Notes: a model not told the origin generated them from the sequence alone. A stretch of DNA of 64,000 bases from Adiantum capillus-veneris (GCA_014529385.2 CM043962.1:35617598-35681597); one strand, 5' to 3'. Numbered from the stretch's first letter, positions 31,600 through 43,175 are shown. Made by a program: numbers and translations.

Positions 31600-33435
31600 C
31601 AAATGTTGCAATAGCATCCAACCTCGCTATCTTTGAGACCGGTTTGATGGGGAGTAATCCGCATCCGAACGGCCTCTAGACAAGCGCATATGGAATGACT
31701 GTCCCACCCACGCCCAAGCCGAGCGTGCAACCCGTAGGGCTACATCCTCTGTCCAAGAATCGTCATGTACAAATACATAGCAAGGAGGGCTCTGAGTGTC
31801 AGCAATCAGATGCACCACAATGTGCCTACAACCCACTGCATCCGGTGGCCTCACGCTGAAGTTGGCAAGAGGCCAAAGTGTCTATCCAGATTTGTCACCC
31901 CTAAGTCTCCTGTGAGGTGTGAGAACTCAATAGTCTGAATCTCGAGCCAGTCAAGAATTGTGTGCAGGGTCCACTTTGTAGGATCCCTATCGCACAGCGG
32001 GAAGGAGAGACCCAATGCCTCGAGCTGCAAGAAAGAGGACGTGGACTCGAAAGCAAGCCTCCTCCAGGTCAGGAGAAGAGTCACGTAGGAACCATGTGAA
32101 GCTGTAGTCGAAGAAGTCCCAGAGTCTACGAATGTTAAAGCTAGTCAAACCTCTAGGGACTACTGCAAAAGGCGAAGTCTGCACCAGAAAAGGCGGCCTC
32201 CAAAGGGGCTGTCCCTCCCGAGCCACACGGCTCGTAGCCAAAGCACTACCAAGAGATCGCCTCGCGACAGACGCGTGTCCAGTCCCCTGCGTCTAAGGAG
32301 GAGTGAAGGAGGCATCGGGAGATGAGGCTGTGGGCCCCACCGGGGAGAGAAGAGGGACGCGAGGCGGGGGTGGAGGTGGAGGTGCAGGAGGGGGAGGAGG
32401 CAGGGGAGGCGGAGCGGCAGCGTCTGAGGGAGGAGGTGGAGGCAGGGACGGAGGAACTGAAGTGGCAGGGCCTCCTCAGGCGGCGGGTCTTGTTGAAGGG
32501 GGTCAAAACGGTTCCTTGTCGGAATCCACTGCTGCTAAGCTGCAGAAGGTCGGCCACCAAGGGGAGCAGTGCGGCGAGCCCACCCCTGTCGGCGGCGGCC
32601 AGGCACCTGTTGCCAACCGTCAGCTGTCTGATCGCTAGTCTCTGTCGAGGTACTAGCCTGTGCGTCTTGTGTATCTGGCTACTGGGCATGCCCAACCTTG
32701 GGAGGTTGTGCATGCGTTGTGGGTCGAGGTCTCCTGCAAGGACAGGCCTTTGCCAAATGGCCCATCTGTCTGCAAATGAAACACTGATTCGGGAGACCCG
32801 AATACTCCACACTGTATGATGCAACCCCCACTCACCCGAGGCAGCAGTACCACCTTCGGGAGGGAGAGTGTCTCGAACAAGAACCCGCACAGTAGTAAAC
32901 CTGCGGCCTTGGCCACAACTGAAGCTGCAATGCGCAGAGACTCCAGAACTGTCCCGAACATGGAACCAATCCTAGAGAGAAGAGGGAGGTACTCTCGCCT
33001 CAGGCCTGAGAAGCAAACCGAAATCGGCAAATTGGCCTCTTGCTCAAGCACATCTGTAGTAGGGTCAAAATCATGATGCCATCGTCTGAAGTAAGCTCGA
33101 GCTGCTCGAATGCCGAGTGGGCTCATCGAAATCACCTTAGTCGTCATCTATGAAGACTCGAACTTTATCTGGTAGTACCCTCTCCCGAGGATCTAGACAT
33201 CGGTGATCTTGCCCACATCGGAGAGAAGGCGGGCCTGAACTAGATCTCGAACCTCGCCCCGACTGGGCCGAGTGCCAATGATCTTACAGATAACCGAAGT
33301 GGCTTGCAAGCGTTCCACTTTGGCCATCGAGCTCGCTTGCTCTTCTGGCGAGAGAGCAAGTCAAAGGGTCGGCTCCGTGGTGTCAGGTGAGGAGGCTTCT
33401 GTAGAATCCCTCTGAGGTGGAGCAAAAGCCGCCAT
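31600..33435 (-). pseudogene. LINE L3 ORF1 (DUF4283-like domain, CCHC knuckle)
   Basis: The start is the ATG at 33435 (MAAFAPPQRDSTEAS), with a TGA after EPTL. Then come AKVERLQATSVICKIIGTR, RDLVQARLLSDVGKI, and a DUF4283-like domain: MSPLGIRAARAYFRRWHHDFDPTTDV, NLPISVCFSGLRREYLPL. An intact CCHC knuckle QCFICRQMGHLAKACP is near 32742-32786; this is the only copy of the three with it unbroken. A long Pro/Leu-rich stretch follows (its antisense reads as Gly-rich), then a C-terminal part with QTIEFSHLTGDLGV and PPCYVFVHDDSWTEDVALR. The reading frame changes several times. Confidence 0.8.
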
Positions 33436-33665
33436 TCTGTGTCTGCAGGCGTTGATGAAGACGAGGCGAAGAGGCGGGGCAAATCGATGCCGCTGGGAAG
33501 CAATATCGGGGGGGGAGTGTGGGAATTGGGAAAGGCTGTGGCAGCGCGGGGGAGGAAGGGGGGGAGGGGGCAATCCAGGTCAGCGCGAGAGGGAAGGGGA
33601 TGAGGAAAGCTGGCAGGGACAAGGCAGCACGAAGGGGGGGACAGGTGTGTGTGGGGGGGGGGGGG

Positions 33666-34234
33666 TGTAACTAAGTCAGACTTTGTAAATAATTAATTTA
33701 TTTACGAGAAAAGAATTATCTAATTAGTTGTGTGCACATCAGAAAAGATTTAGCAGTTCTGGGGCCGCACGTGCGCCCAGGTTTGGGCCAGTGCACCTCA
33801 GGGAGACCCTAGCAGAAAATACCCTGAAGACCTAGCGATTGGGAAATCGGGTCTTCAATGAAGGGGTAGGTAGTAGCCTCAGATTACAGGCTCAAAAAAT
33901 TACGCGCGCTAGTGCAAGCACAGGAATGAGATGGGGTCCTTAGACTACTAACCCTAAGGCCTGATTATTTTACGGCCTTAGGATAAGTTAGTTAAAAGTA
34001 TCTTAAATGATTTACGCTGGACCAAATGGCCGGACAAGTGCGAACAGGTAATGCCAGAGCATTGCTGGTACGGCAATGCGCTAGGGAGCAGATAAAGTTT
34101 TCATTTGTTGCATCTATGTGTGTAGTTGTGCACTTAATTACACATTTCATTAACTAGCATAGGATTTTTAAAAGTCAAAAGTTGAATGGTTTTAAAGTTT
34201 TAAAGTAAGTGTGTCACTTGGCACACTTTCCCAT

Positions 34235-34311
<77 letters not shown>

Positions 34312-35212
34312 ATGCTAGCGCCCCCTCTTCTGGGAGGCTATAAGAAAGCAGCCCCTCCCCCTCTTGCCAGGTTGGCAATGCACTACCCCCCCCAAGTTGA
34401 TCATCCTCTACGCAGTGAAGCTCTCCATTGAAGCTTGAGAGCAGCACCTTGTGGTGTATGTGGAGCCTCTGAGCACCCATCACCTAGAACAAGGCCTCTC
34501 ATGGTTGCTTGCAGCTTTGGGAGAAGTTTCATCGCGTAAAGTAGTAGAAAACTCTCTTTCTCCCTTTTCTAGCTGCTGCAAATTCCCTGTTTTCAACCCC
34601 TAATCACTTGTATTAGGGTGAATTTCAGCAAAGTCTTATTAGAATCTCATTCCCCACTACCTACTCTACACATACACCAAGTTTGGAGCATTTCCATCGC
34701 GAAAAGGACCTCCATTTTGGCATTGGAATGCGCTCAGGTAACAATTTCTGGTTATGTGCAGAAAATTACAGCAAGCGTGTGTGTGTGTGTTTGGCATGTT
34801 TCTGTGGTTGGTTAATTGCACGAATGATTACGTCCAAAGGGGCACAGTTAGCGGAAGATAGACCCTCATTCGTGAGAGCTTCCGATGAGTTTTGTGGAAG
34901 GTAGACTCTCCGCTACGAGAGCTTCCCAAAATCTCGCAGAAGAGGATAGATCCTCTCAGTAGTCAGAGAGCAGTTTTTCTACTCTCTCAGTCAGAAGCAG
35001 AAAAAGGCCAAGAAAGAATAGAGGACGGGCTTTCGCCCCGTTCCTATGTTTGTAAAGATTCTCCCTTAGTAATAAAGATATTCTCTTTATGGGGGGGGAC
35101 CAGCCCATCTTCTGGTCCCCAATGAAGTGTCAAGCTTTCTCTCTCTCTCTAATTCTCTTGAGTATTTGAAGTGCAATTAAATGTCACTTTACGCTTCCGT
35201 ATTTTTGTGACA
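33666..35212 (+). repeat. 5' LTR of element D
   Basis: 1547 bp, TGTAACTAAG to TTTGTGACA. A CT microsatellite is at about 34238-34310, a TATA-like TATAAGAA at 34339-34346, a short GT run near 34777 and an AATAAA polyadenylation-type signal at 35071-35076. Confidence 0.95.
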
Positions 35213-35213
35213 G

Positions 35214-35225
35214 TGGTATCAGAGC
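35214..35225 (+). promoter_or_regulatory. Element D primer binding site
   Basis: TGGTATCAGAGC, initiator tRNA-Met type, one base after the LTR. Confidence 0.92.
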
Positions 35226-35278
35226 AAGGTCGTCTCTCTCTTCCTTAAGGGATTGACGACTCTTGGCAGTCTGCAGAA

Positions 35279-38200
35279 ATGGGAGGACACGAGATAGAGT
35301 TCTCTCTCCTTCAACAGTAGGTGGAAGAGTTACAAAAAGCTCTCTCCCATCCAGAAGTCCAAAAGATTCTCCATACTCTTGAGAAAGGGAAGGAGAAAAT
35401 GCCGATGGGGTCGGGAGAAATCCCGCAGAACCCAAAGGCGCCAGAACCAAGGAAAGATCCTTTGATTGGAACCTCCCGCATGCACGAGAGGCACAGGAAA
35501 CCTCCAGAACGTCATGTGCGGTTTAACCCAAAGGTTCAAGAGCAGGAACCCCCTGATTCCCCTCAGTTCTCTTTCATGAAGGATCTGGATGACATCGTTG
35601 CTCCGGAAGACATGTTTCTTGACGATCCGTCGCAACAAGAAGTACATTCAAGGGAAAAGACTCCTGTCCATAAGGAGTCTAAGCATAGAAAGAAGGAGCA
35701 CCACAAGAAGAAGCACCACAGGCAGAAAACATTCAAGTCGGGAGACAAAGATGTGAAATTCGACACCTACAATGGACGGCGTGACAATGACAAAGCTTTG
35801 GCTTTCATCCGCCAATTCGAAGTTGCATTTGCTAAAGGGAATTTTAAAGAAAGATCCAAGCTTCGCCATGTTAGTATGTACCTAAAAGGCACCGCCAGCA
35901 GTTGGTGGTTAACCCTTATCCTGGAAGATCGCAAACCCCAAGATTGGATTGCTTTCAAGAAGGAGTTCTACTCACAGTTCCTTCCTCCAGACTATGAGGA
36001 AGAGGTAAAGAAAGAATGGGATCGACTTTCACAGTCGGAGAACGAAACTGTTCCACGCTATGTGGATAGGTTTTGGGACGTTCTCTTGAAAGTCACTCCA
36101 TTCAAGAAGATTGACGATTCGGAAAAGATGCGCAAGTTTGAAGCAGGATTGCATGAAGCCTTGCAAAAGGCTATGAAGCTTTACCCTCGAGGTAACTTGC
36201 AGATACTTATGGAATCAGCCCGCATAGCTGATGGAATACATGACAAGGGTACTCCCAGGAAGATGGAGAAAAGCACTTACCATGCAAAGCAGAAGGCTCT
36301 CCATGAGCAGCCTACCTCTACTTCTTCTTCGCAAAAGAAGAAAAGAACCGCCTCCGAAGCAGAAGCAAAGCCAAATCAGCCCAAGAAAGGGAGATATCTC
36401 TCTCCTGCTGAGTTGCGAACATACATTAGTGAAGGAAGATGCTTCAAGTGTGGACAAGTTGGTCATATGAAGGGTGACTGTCCTACCAAACCTCCACAAC
36501 CACCCTCTTCCAATGCAGTCCAAGATGTACAGGGAAATACAACCAAGGATGGAAAAGAAAGAGCTCTTCTCAAAGCTTGGGGTAGTATCAACAACCAACG
36601 GGCTCTTATTTTGTTTGACCCTGGCAGTACAGACAACTTCATCTCTACCAAGCTAGCTGATGACCTGAACTTACAGCCCAATCGTTTTGGAGTTTCTATT
36701 CAAGCACAATCTGCTTTCAAAGGGCAGAACTCAAACTCTACTCCAATCATAGGGAAGTTGAATCTAAAGGTCGACGACTACAAGGATCAAGAGTCTTTCT
36801 TACTAGCTTCACTTGAAGGATGCGATGTTATCTTGGGAATGCCTTGGCACTACAAGATGCATCCCATTCCGGACTATGTTCAGAAAACCTTATCCTTTGC
36901 TCATAAAGGAAAGGAGTATCTTGTACTTGCAGATGCAGGTGATTGGCGTATCCCTATCGCCAATCACATTGCCATCAAGAAAGAAATGAAAAAGTGTGTT
37001 TCAGCGTACTTGATTTTTGCAAGAGAGAGAGATGTGTCTGTTTCACAACTTTCTTCCTCTTTAGAGCAAAAAAGACTTAAGTTATTAGAAAGTTATAAAG
37101 ATTGCTTCGCAGTTGAACTTCCAAATGAACTCCCACCTTCGCGAGCTAAGGATCATACAATTGATTTGATCCCAGGAAGTTCTCCTCCAGATCAGCCCCC
37201 TTATCGAGTCAGTCTAATGCAGCAAGAGGAAATTCTCAAGCAGGTTAACGAACTTTTGGAGAAGGGCTTAATAAGGCCTAGTACTTCTCCATATTGTTCA
37301 CCTGTCTTGCTAGTACAGAAAAAGGATGGCACATTCCGCATGTGCATAGACTATAGATCTCTAAACAAGATCACAATCAAGAACCGATTTCCAATCCCTC
37401 GGATTGACGACATTCTTAACAAGTTACAAGGAGCAAGTGTTTTTAGTCGTATAGACTTGAAGAGCGGTTATCATCAAATCCGCATAGCTCCTCAGGATGT
37501 GCATAAGACTTCATTTAGAACAACCTTCGGGTTGTATGAATTCTTAGTGATGCCTTTTGGACTCACTAATGCACCAGCCACATTCAACAGAATGATGGAT
37601 AGAATCTTCCACTCATATAGAAGCTTCACAGGCGTTTTCTTTGATGACGTCTTAATCTTCTCAGAGACGGAAGACGAACACTATAAGCATCTCGCCTTAG
37701 TGTTTGAAGAATTACGCAAACACAAATTATTTGTGAATGCTAAGAAGAGAGTTCTTTTTAAAAGAAATCCACTATTTGGGCCATATAGTGTCTCACAATC
37801 AGGTGAGGATGGACCCTGCTAAGATTCAAGCAGTTGTAGAATGGCCTACGCCAACTACAGTACATGATGTACGAAGTTTCCTTGGCCTCTGTTCCTATTA
37901 TCGGCGTTTCATTCGAGCTTTTGCCGCGATAGCAGGTCCCCTCCATGACCTGACAAAGAAGCGGATTCCATTCCATTGGGGGTCTGGACAAAAACAAGCT
38001 TTCGAAAAGCTTAAGTATCTACTCAGTCACGGACCTGTTCTCACCGTCCCTAATCTTCGCAAACCTTTCGAGGTATACTGCGATGCATCTGGAGATTGTG
38101 TAGGAGCAGTTTTGAACCAAGAGGGTCACGCGATAGCCTATGAAAGTCGGCGCCTTAAAGATGCAGAGTTGCATGTCTCCATATACGAGAAAGAGCTAAT

Positions 38201-39910
38201 GGCAGTAATTCATGCTCTTTCCATTTGGAAACACTATCTATTAGGAGCTGATTTTATTATCAAGACAGATCATCAAAGTCTTCGCTACTTTCTCACACAG
38301 AGAAAGTTATTAGAAAAGCCGATGAGATGGGCCAACTTTCTTTCAATGTTCCATTTTCAGATTTTACATACTTCTGGAACGAAGAATGCAGTTGCAGATG
38401 CTCTCTCCAGGCGTCCAAAGATCAATGCACTAACAACAATTTATCATGAAGAACTAGAATCTCTCAGCGAGATGTATCCTCAAGATCCAGACTTCGCCAC
38501 AATTTGGGCAGATCTTCAAGCTGGTCACTCAAAGCCACCTTATTCCATCAAGGATAATACACTCTATCGTCAACAAGCAATATGCATAGCTCAGCCCTTA
38601 CGACAGAAGGTGATGGATGAAGCACATAATTCTCCTTATGCCGGGCATCGGGGAATTGCTTCCACCACTAGTGCCCTCGAAAGGTATTTCTTTTGGCCAA
38701 CACTTGTCACTCCGTGCGGACATTGAAAAACATGTACGTGAGTGTTTAGTCTGCCAAAAAGTAAAATATGACAGACATAAAGTATGGCAAGCTTCAGCCG
38801 CTCCCTGTGCCTAACACGCCATGGGAAAGTATTGCCATGGATTTTATTACGGATCTTCCTCGATCCAAGAATGGAAATGATGCAATCTGGACTATAGTAG
38901 ACAGATTCAGTAAGCAAGCACATTTTCTTCCAGTAAAGAAGACGATCAAAGCTGATCACATGGCTAGAATATTTCTAGCTCAGATTTTTAAACACCATGG
39001 ATTGCCAAAGACTATTGTCAGCAATAGAGATCCCCGCATGACTAGTCTATTTTGGCAGGCATTGTTTGAAAACTTGGGAACTAAGCTTGACTTTTCATCA
39101 GCTTATCATCCTCAAACAGATGGTCAAAGCGAAATCGCTAATGCCACTGTTTTAGATCTCCTCAAGTGCTATGTTTCGGAACGACAATCCGAATGGGAAC
39201 AGTACTTACCAATCGTTGAGTTTGCGTATCATAATACCATACATTCTTCAACTGGTAAAGCTCCCTTCGAAATTATTTATGGGAAGCCACTCTTACTTCC
39301 TATTATGGTTACCAAAGAAAACATCTTCGCCGGAGATGAATTTGTACGCAATATTGATATTGCCCATCAACAAGTAAAGCAAGCGATTCTTCGTACTCAA
39401 GAGCTACAAAAGAGAAAAGCAGACAAGCACAGAAGGAATCTCAATCTAAAAAAAGGACAATATGTCCTGCTTCGGTTTGAGAAAGCTAGACTGAAAAAGC
39501 GGGTCGGCAAAGGGAAAGTTGTCAAACTTTCCCATAGATTTTACGGCCCTTTCAAAATTACAGATAAAGTCAATGACGTGACTTTCAGATTGGATTTGCC
39601 TTCTCACTAGCACATCCATAATACTTTTCATGTCAGTCTCCTCCGACCATATGTTGGACCTCCTCCAGTGGCGCCAGTACAAGAAGATCCTCCAGAAGTC
39701 GAAGAGACTGAGGAACTCCTTCATCCTGAACAGATAATACACCACTCGGAGAGACAACTCAAGTCGGGGAGTCTACATCGAAAGTATTTAGTCAAGTTCA
39801 AGAATTACACTCCTTTAGATGCAAAGTGGATGACTGAGTCCGATCTTAAGGACTACCCAAACATCTTGCACAGTTATGTTGACGCTCTTCAGTTGAGGTC
39901 AACTGTTTAG
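35279..39910 (+). pseudogene. Element D gag-pol polyprotein, broken
   Basis: The start is the ATG at 35279 (MGGHEIEF); a TAG at 35318 follows, then 833 open codons. The gag domain lies near 35740-36240 (VKFDTYNGRRDNDKALAF, RHVSMYLKGTASSWW) and the CCHC knuckle CFKCGQVGHMKGDC at 36440-36481. Protease: LFDPGSTDNFIS near 36617. RT runs to about 37760 with FFDDVLIFS (Asp pair 37643-37648). RNase H: YCDASGD, YEKELMAV, KTDHQS. Integrase: a zinc region at 38620-38755, Asp in MDFITDL, SNRDPR (39020-39037) and Glu in QSEIAN at 39131. The C-terminal YLVKFKNYTPLDAKWM is chromodomain-like. Frameshifts lie near 37760, 38697 and 38785, and a TAG at 39608-39610 precedes the last part. Confidence 0.93.
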
Positions 39911-39911
39911 A

Positions 39912-39922
39912 ACCAAGAGGGA
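39912..39922 (+). promoter_or_regulatory. Element D polypurine tract
   Basis: ACCAAGAGGGA directly before the 3' LTR; the pol stop TAG is at 39908-39910. Confidence 0.75.
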
Positions 39923-40491
39923 TGTAACTAAGTCAGACTTTGTAAATAATTAATTTATTTACGAGAAAAGAATTATCTAATTAGTTGTGTGCACATCAGA
40001 ATAGATTTAGCACTTTTGGGGCCTCAGGTGCGCCCAGGTTTGGGCCAGTGCACCTCAAGGAGACCCTAGCAGAAAATACCCTGAAGACCTAGTGATTGGA
40101 AAATCGGGTCTTCAATGAAGGGGTAGATAGTAGCCTCAGATTACAGGCTCAAAAAATTACGCGCGCTAGTGCAAGCACAGGAATGAGATGGGGTCCTTAT
40201 ACTACTAACCCTAAGGCCTGACTAGTTTACGGCCTTAGGATAAGTTAGTTAAAAGTATCTTAAATGATTTGCGCTGGACCAAATGGCCGGACAAGTGCGA
40301 ACAGGTAATGCCAGAGCATTGCTGGTACGGCAATGCGCTAGGGAGCAGATAAAGTTTTCATTTGTTGCATCTATGTGTGTAGTTGTGCACTTAATTACAC
40401 ATTTCATTAACTAGCATAGGATTTTTAAAAGTCAAAAGTTGAATGGTTTAAAAGTTTTAAAGTAAGTGTGCCACTTGGCACACTTTCCCAT

Positions 40492-40548
<57 letters not shown>

Positions 40549-41451
40549 ATGCTAGCGCCCCCTCTTCTGGGAGGCTATAAGAAAGCAACCCCTCCCCCTC
40601 TTGCCAGGTTGGCAGTGCACTACCCCCCCCAAGTTGATCATCCTCTACGCAGTGAAGCTCTCCATTGAAGCTTGAGAGCAGCACCTTGTGGTGTATGTGG
40701 AGCCTCTGAGCACCCATCACCTAGAACAACGCCTCTCATGGTTGCTTGCAGCTTTGGGAGAAGTTTCATCGCGTAAAGTAGTAGAAAACTCTCTTTCTCC
40801 CTTGTCTAGCTGCTACAAATTCCCTGTTTTCAGCCCCTAATCACTTGTATTAGGGTGAATTTCAGCAAAGTCTTATTAGAATCTCATTCCCCACTACCTA
40901 CTCTACACATACACCAAGTTTGGAGTATTTCCATCGCGAAAAGGACCTCCATTTTGGCATTGGAACGCGCTCAGGTAACAATTTCTGGTTATGTGCAGAA
41001 AATTACAGCAAGCGTGTGTGTGTGTTTGGCATGTTTCTGTGGTTGGTTAATTGCAGGAATGATTACGTCCAAAGGGGCACAGTTAGCGGAAGATAGACCC
41101 TCATTCGTGAGAGCTTCCGATGAGTTTTGTGGAAGGTAGACTCTCCCCTACGAGAGCTTCCCAAAATCTCGCAGAAGAGGATAGATCCTCTCAGTAGTCA
41201 GAGAGCAGTTTTTCTACTCTCTCAGTCAGAAGCAGAAAAAGGCCAAGAAAGAATAGAGGACGGGCTTTCGCCCCGTTCCTGTGCTTGTAAAGATTCTCCC
41301 TTAGTAATAAAGATATTCTCTTTATGGGGGGGGGGGGACCAGCCCATCTTCTGGTCCCCAATGAAGTGTCAAGCTTTCTCTCTCTCTCTAATTCTCTTGA
41401 GTATTTGAAGTGCAATTAAATGTCAGTTTACGCTTCCGTATTTTTGTGACA
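39923..41451 (+). repeat. 3' LTR of element D
   Basis: 1529 bp, the partner of 33666-35212. Its CT tract (about 40496-40546) is shorter than in the 5' LTR, and its G run near 41327 is longer. Confidence 0.95.
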
Positions 41452-41519
41452 AGGGGGGGGGGGGGTTATGGCGTGCGCAGAAACAGCAGCAGCGAACTCA
41501 ATTTCCGATAGGACTTCTC

Positions 41520-41614
41520 CTAGATGAGTCTTAATGATGGATCCTTGTTGGGACAGTTTGCAGCCCGATGGGCAATTGTATTAACTAATAGAAGGAAATT
41601 CTTACTTGGAAAAA
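41520..41614 (+). mobile_element. 3' tail and poly(A) of LINE L2
   Basis: GCAGCCCGATGGGCAATTG and TTAACTAATAGAAGGA match the L1 3' end at 5612-5650 (GTAGCCCTATGGGCAG, TTAACTAATAGAAGGA). A short A run follows, and then the 18-bp repeat found at 13093. This is the 3' terminus of the LINE that began at 13111. An alternative is that it is the 3' piece of a twin-primed, inverted L3, but then the repeat at 13093 would be unexplained. Confidence 0.75.
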
Positions 41615-41632
41615 AATTAAAGCAAGTACTTG
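41615..41632. repeat. Right target-site duplication of LINE L2
   Basis: AATTAAAGCAAGTACTTG, identical to 13093-13110. Confidence 0.85.
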
Positions 41633-41827
41633 CTCTAGCAACAGAGCAAGGGAGCCCTTGAGGGTGGTTGGAACCTGACATGTGGTGTCGTCTCTCTTTT
41701 CTCTCTCTCTTTGCCTCTCTTTCATTGTGTTCAATTTAGTTCTCTAAAGGGAAATAAAGTAACCTTGTGTTTGTGCAAAATACTAGATCCGAGTTTAAAT
41801 CCTTAAACCCTTCCGCTACACCTGACA
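41633..41827 (+). repeat. Right end of the E 5' LTR
   Basis: This continues the LTR interrupted at 13110: CT-rich stretch, TTCATTGTGTTCAATTTAG, CTCTAAAGGGAAATAAAG, and an end CTTCCGCTACACCTGACA that parallels the family A LTR ends. No TGGTATCAGAGC follows; CACTCAATCTTCCC does, so the primer site is lost or of another type. Confidence 0.6.
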
Positions 41828-41835
41828 CACTCAAT

Positions 41836-43175
41836 CTTCCCACACTCTCAAATGTCAAAAGTCGGCACCTCGGAATTGTCAGAGCTCGTCCATTTTATGC
41901 GACTTTCAAAGGACTCTCCACCAAGGATGCAAATGACCACGCTAGGACGTTTGTATCCCTCTGTAAAGGTCGAGGCCTAAACAGAGAAGATGCCTACTTA
42001 GTGCTCTTTCCGTCCACCTTGGATGGCTTAGTAGTTAAAAGGTACAATCAGTTCCAGAGAACCACTTTACAAATTGGCAACACAGCAGCGACAGTTCCGT
42101 GAAGCTTTCAGACCAGGTGACTTTCAAGAGAAAGTCTTGGATGAGTTGGTAAACTTGGTGCTCCAACCTAATGAGACATTCGCAAAACTCATGACAAGAA
42201 CGAAGTCTCTGGTGGCCAAGCTTCCCCAGCAGCCAAGAGACTTCATGATCAAGAAGTGGGTGGAGAAGGCTCTTCCCCAAACGTCTCAACAAAAGTTGCG
42301 GGAGACTCTTCGACCTGAAGCAACTCTAGAGGATTTTATTGCGGTTGCTCCCGGGCAAGGCGGTTATTCAAGGACTCCCCCCAAGTAGTGTCCGCCTCAG
42401 TCCTCATGGAAAGTGCCTCTGACCCCTTGATTTCTTTAAGCACGGAACTCGAAGCATCAAAATTACAACAAGCTCTTCAGGAGGAGAGGTCCTCCTGTCG
42501 AAGAGAGGTCCTCCTCTCTTCGACAAGAAAAGTCCCCACATCAAGAGGCTTTGGACCAAATCAAGTGGGCGCTAGAAGAGCAAAGGCTCAGCAAGAGTCT
42601 AAAGCGGTGGTCTGGTGTAGCTCATGTCGCTCCATAGGGCATCCTCCACATGAATGCCCTCTTCGGACGGCTTACTGCCACCTATGTGAAAAATCTGGAC
42701 ATGAAGACAAGGATTTCTACTACCTAAAGGGATTACGGCACCTTCAACAAAGCCTTGCTCCTACTATTCGACAAGGGTCGACACCTCCATCTAACATGGT
42801 TTTCCGCTATCGCCATCCAAACTACATGCCACCTTTGTTGAATACACCCCCCTATGCAAGGTTTGTAGAGCAGTTTTCCATCTCAGAGCTTTTATCACGC
42901 TAACACTCCCTCGGTCCCTCAGAGCTTCTACACCTCAGCCTCCACCTGCATGCAGCAAGAGCAGAGACCACCTCGTCCTCCGTCTCGCCCGTCCAATCGA
43001 CCCATTTTGTGCTACAGATGTGGGTGATATGGGCATTACCAAAGCAAATGTCCCCTCCTTGGAGGATCTCCTCCTTGCCGTAATTGCCCTGAGGCTAAGG
43101 ATCACTACAATAAGGATTTTCCAAAACAACGGGCATCCACGTCTTCGAGCCCGAATCAGAACCAACCAAGGTGGA
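41836..43175 (+). pseudogene. Element E gag with zinc knuckles, broken
   Basis: A gag domain begins FKGLSTKDANDHARTFVSLCKGRGL with LFPSTLDGLVVKRYNQFQRTTL (41905-42070). A frameshift near 42070 follows, then FREAFRPGDFQEKVLDELVNL and MTRTKSLVAKLPQQPRDFMIK. The knuckles come next: CSSCRSIGHPPHEC (42620-42661), CHLCEKSGHEDKDF with the last Cys changed to Phe, CYRCG-stop-YGHYQSKC near 43013, and CRNCPEAKDHYNKD near 43075. The gag type is that of Ty3/gypsy elements. The 5' internal region is very short, so the start of gag and the primer site may be deleted. No protease or RT follows; the sequence leaves the element near 43175. Confidence 0.7.

Larger units (their letters stand above)
29982..33660 (-). 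mobile_element. LINE L3, antisense copy, 3' half missing
   Basis: This is the same family as L1 and L2, read on the - strand: 5' UTR with a C run, ORF1, ORF2 to just before the RT. It ends at ALKALPRG, joined to element C with only about two shared bases (AC), which looks like a deletion joint. Element D inserted into the G run (+ strand) at the 5' UTR. Bases 41465 to about 41520 continue that UTR: AACAGCAGCAGCGAACTCAAT there resembles the reverse complement of the L2 5' UTR near 13125-13165. Confidence 0.85.
33666..41451 (+). mobile_element. Ty3/gypsy element D, nearly complete (7786 bp)
   Basis: It has two LTRs of about 1.53-1.55 kb, primer site, gag-protease-RT-RNase H-integrase-chromodomain-like order, and a polypurine tract. 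The LTRs are almost identical by eye apart from CT microsatellite length and scattered changes, so D is the youngest large element here. It inserted into a G run of the LINE L3 5' UTR: flanks GGGGG (33661-33665) and AGGGG (41452-41456). Three frameshifts, one early stop and a changed integrase residue make it non-functional. Confidence 0.95.
13111..41614 (+). mobile_element. LINE L2 with several nested insertions
   Basis: This is an old LINE of the same family as L1. Its own pieces are 13111-14513, 18848-19123, 24037-25410, 25932-26767 and about 41520-41614. The gaps are A2, A3, R1 and the C/L3/D block. The 5' UTR has a C run at 13183-13200, as L3 does in mirror image. The exact 18-bp repeat at both ends shows that the whole 28.5 kb lies within one insertion. 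Internal deletions removed the CCHC part of ORF1, about 160 bp before the RT, and the RT core. L1-equivalent sequence from about 4440 to 5560 is also missing. Confidence 0.8.

Noticed and set aside
32303-32819. Gly-rich + strand ORFs
   Set aside because: They are the antisense of the Pro-rich part of LINE L3 ORF1, as shown by alignment with L1.
41453-41614. LINE tail as the 3' piece of a twin-primed inverted L3
   Set aside because: It would explain the orientation, but the exact 18-bp repeat at 13093 ties the tail to L2. Kept as an alternative in the feature entry.
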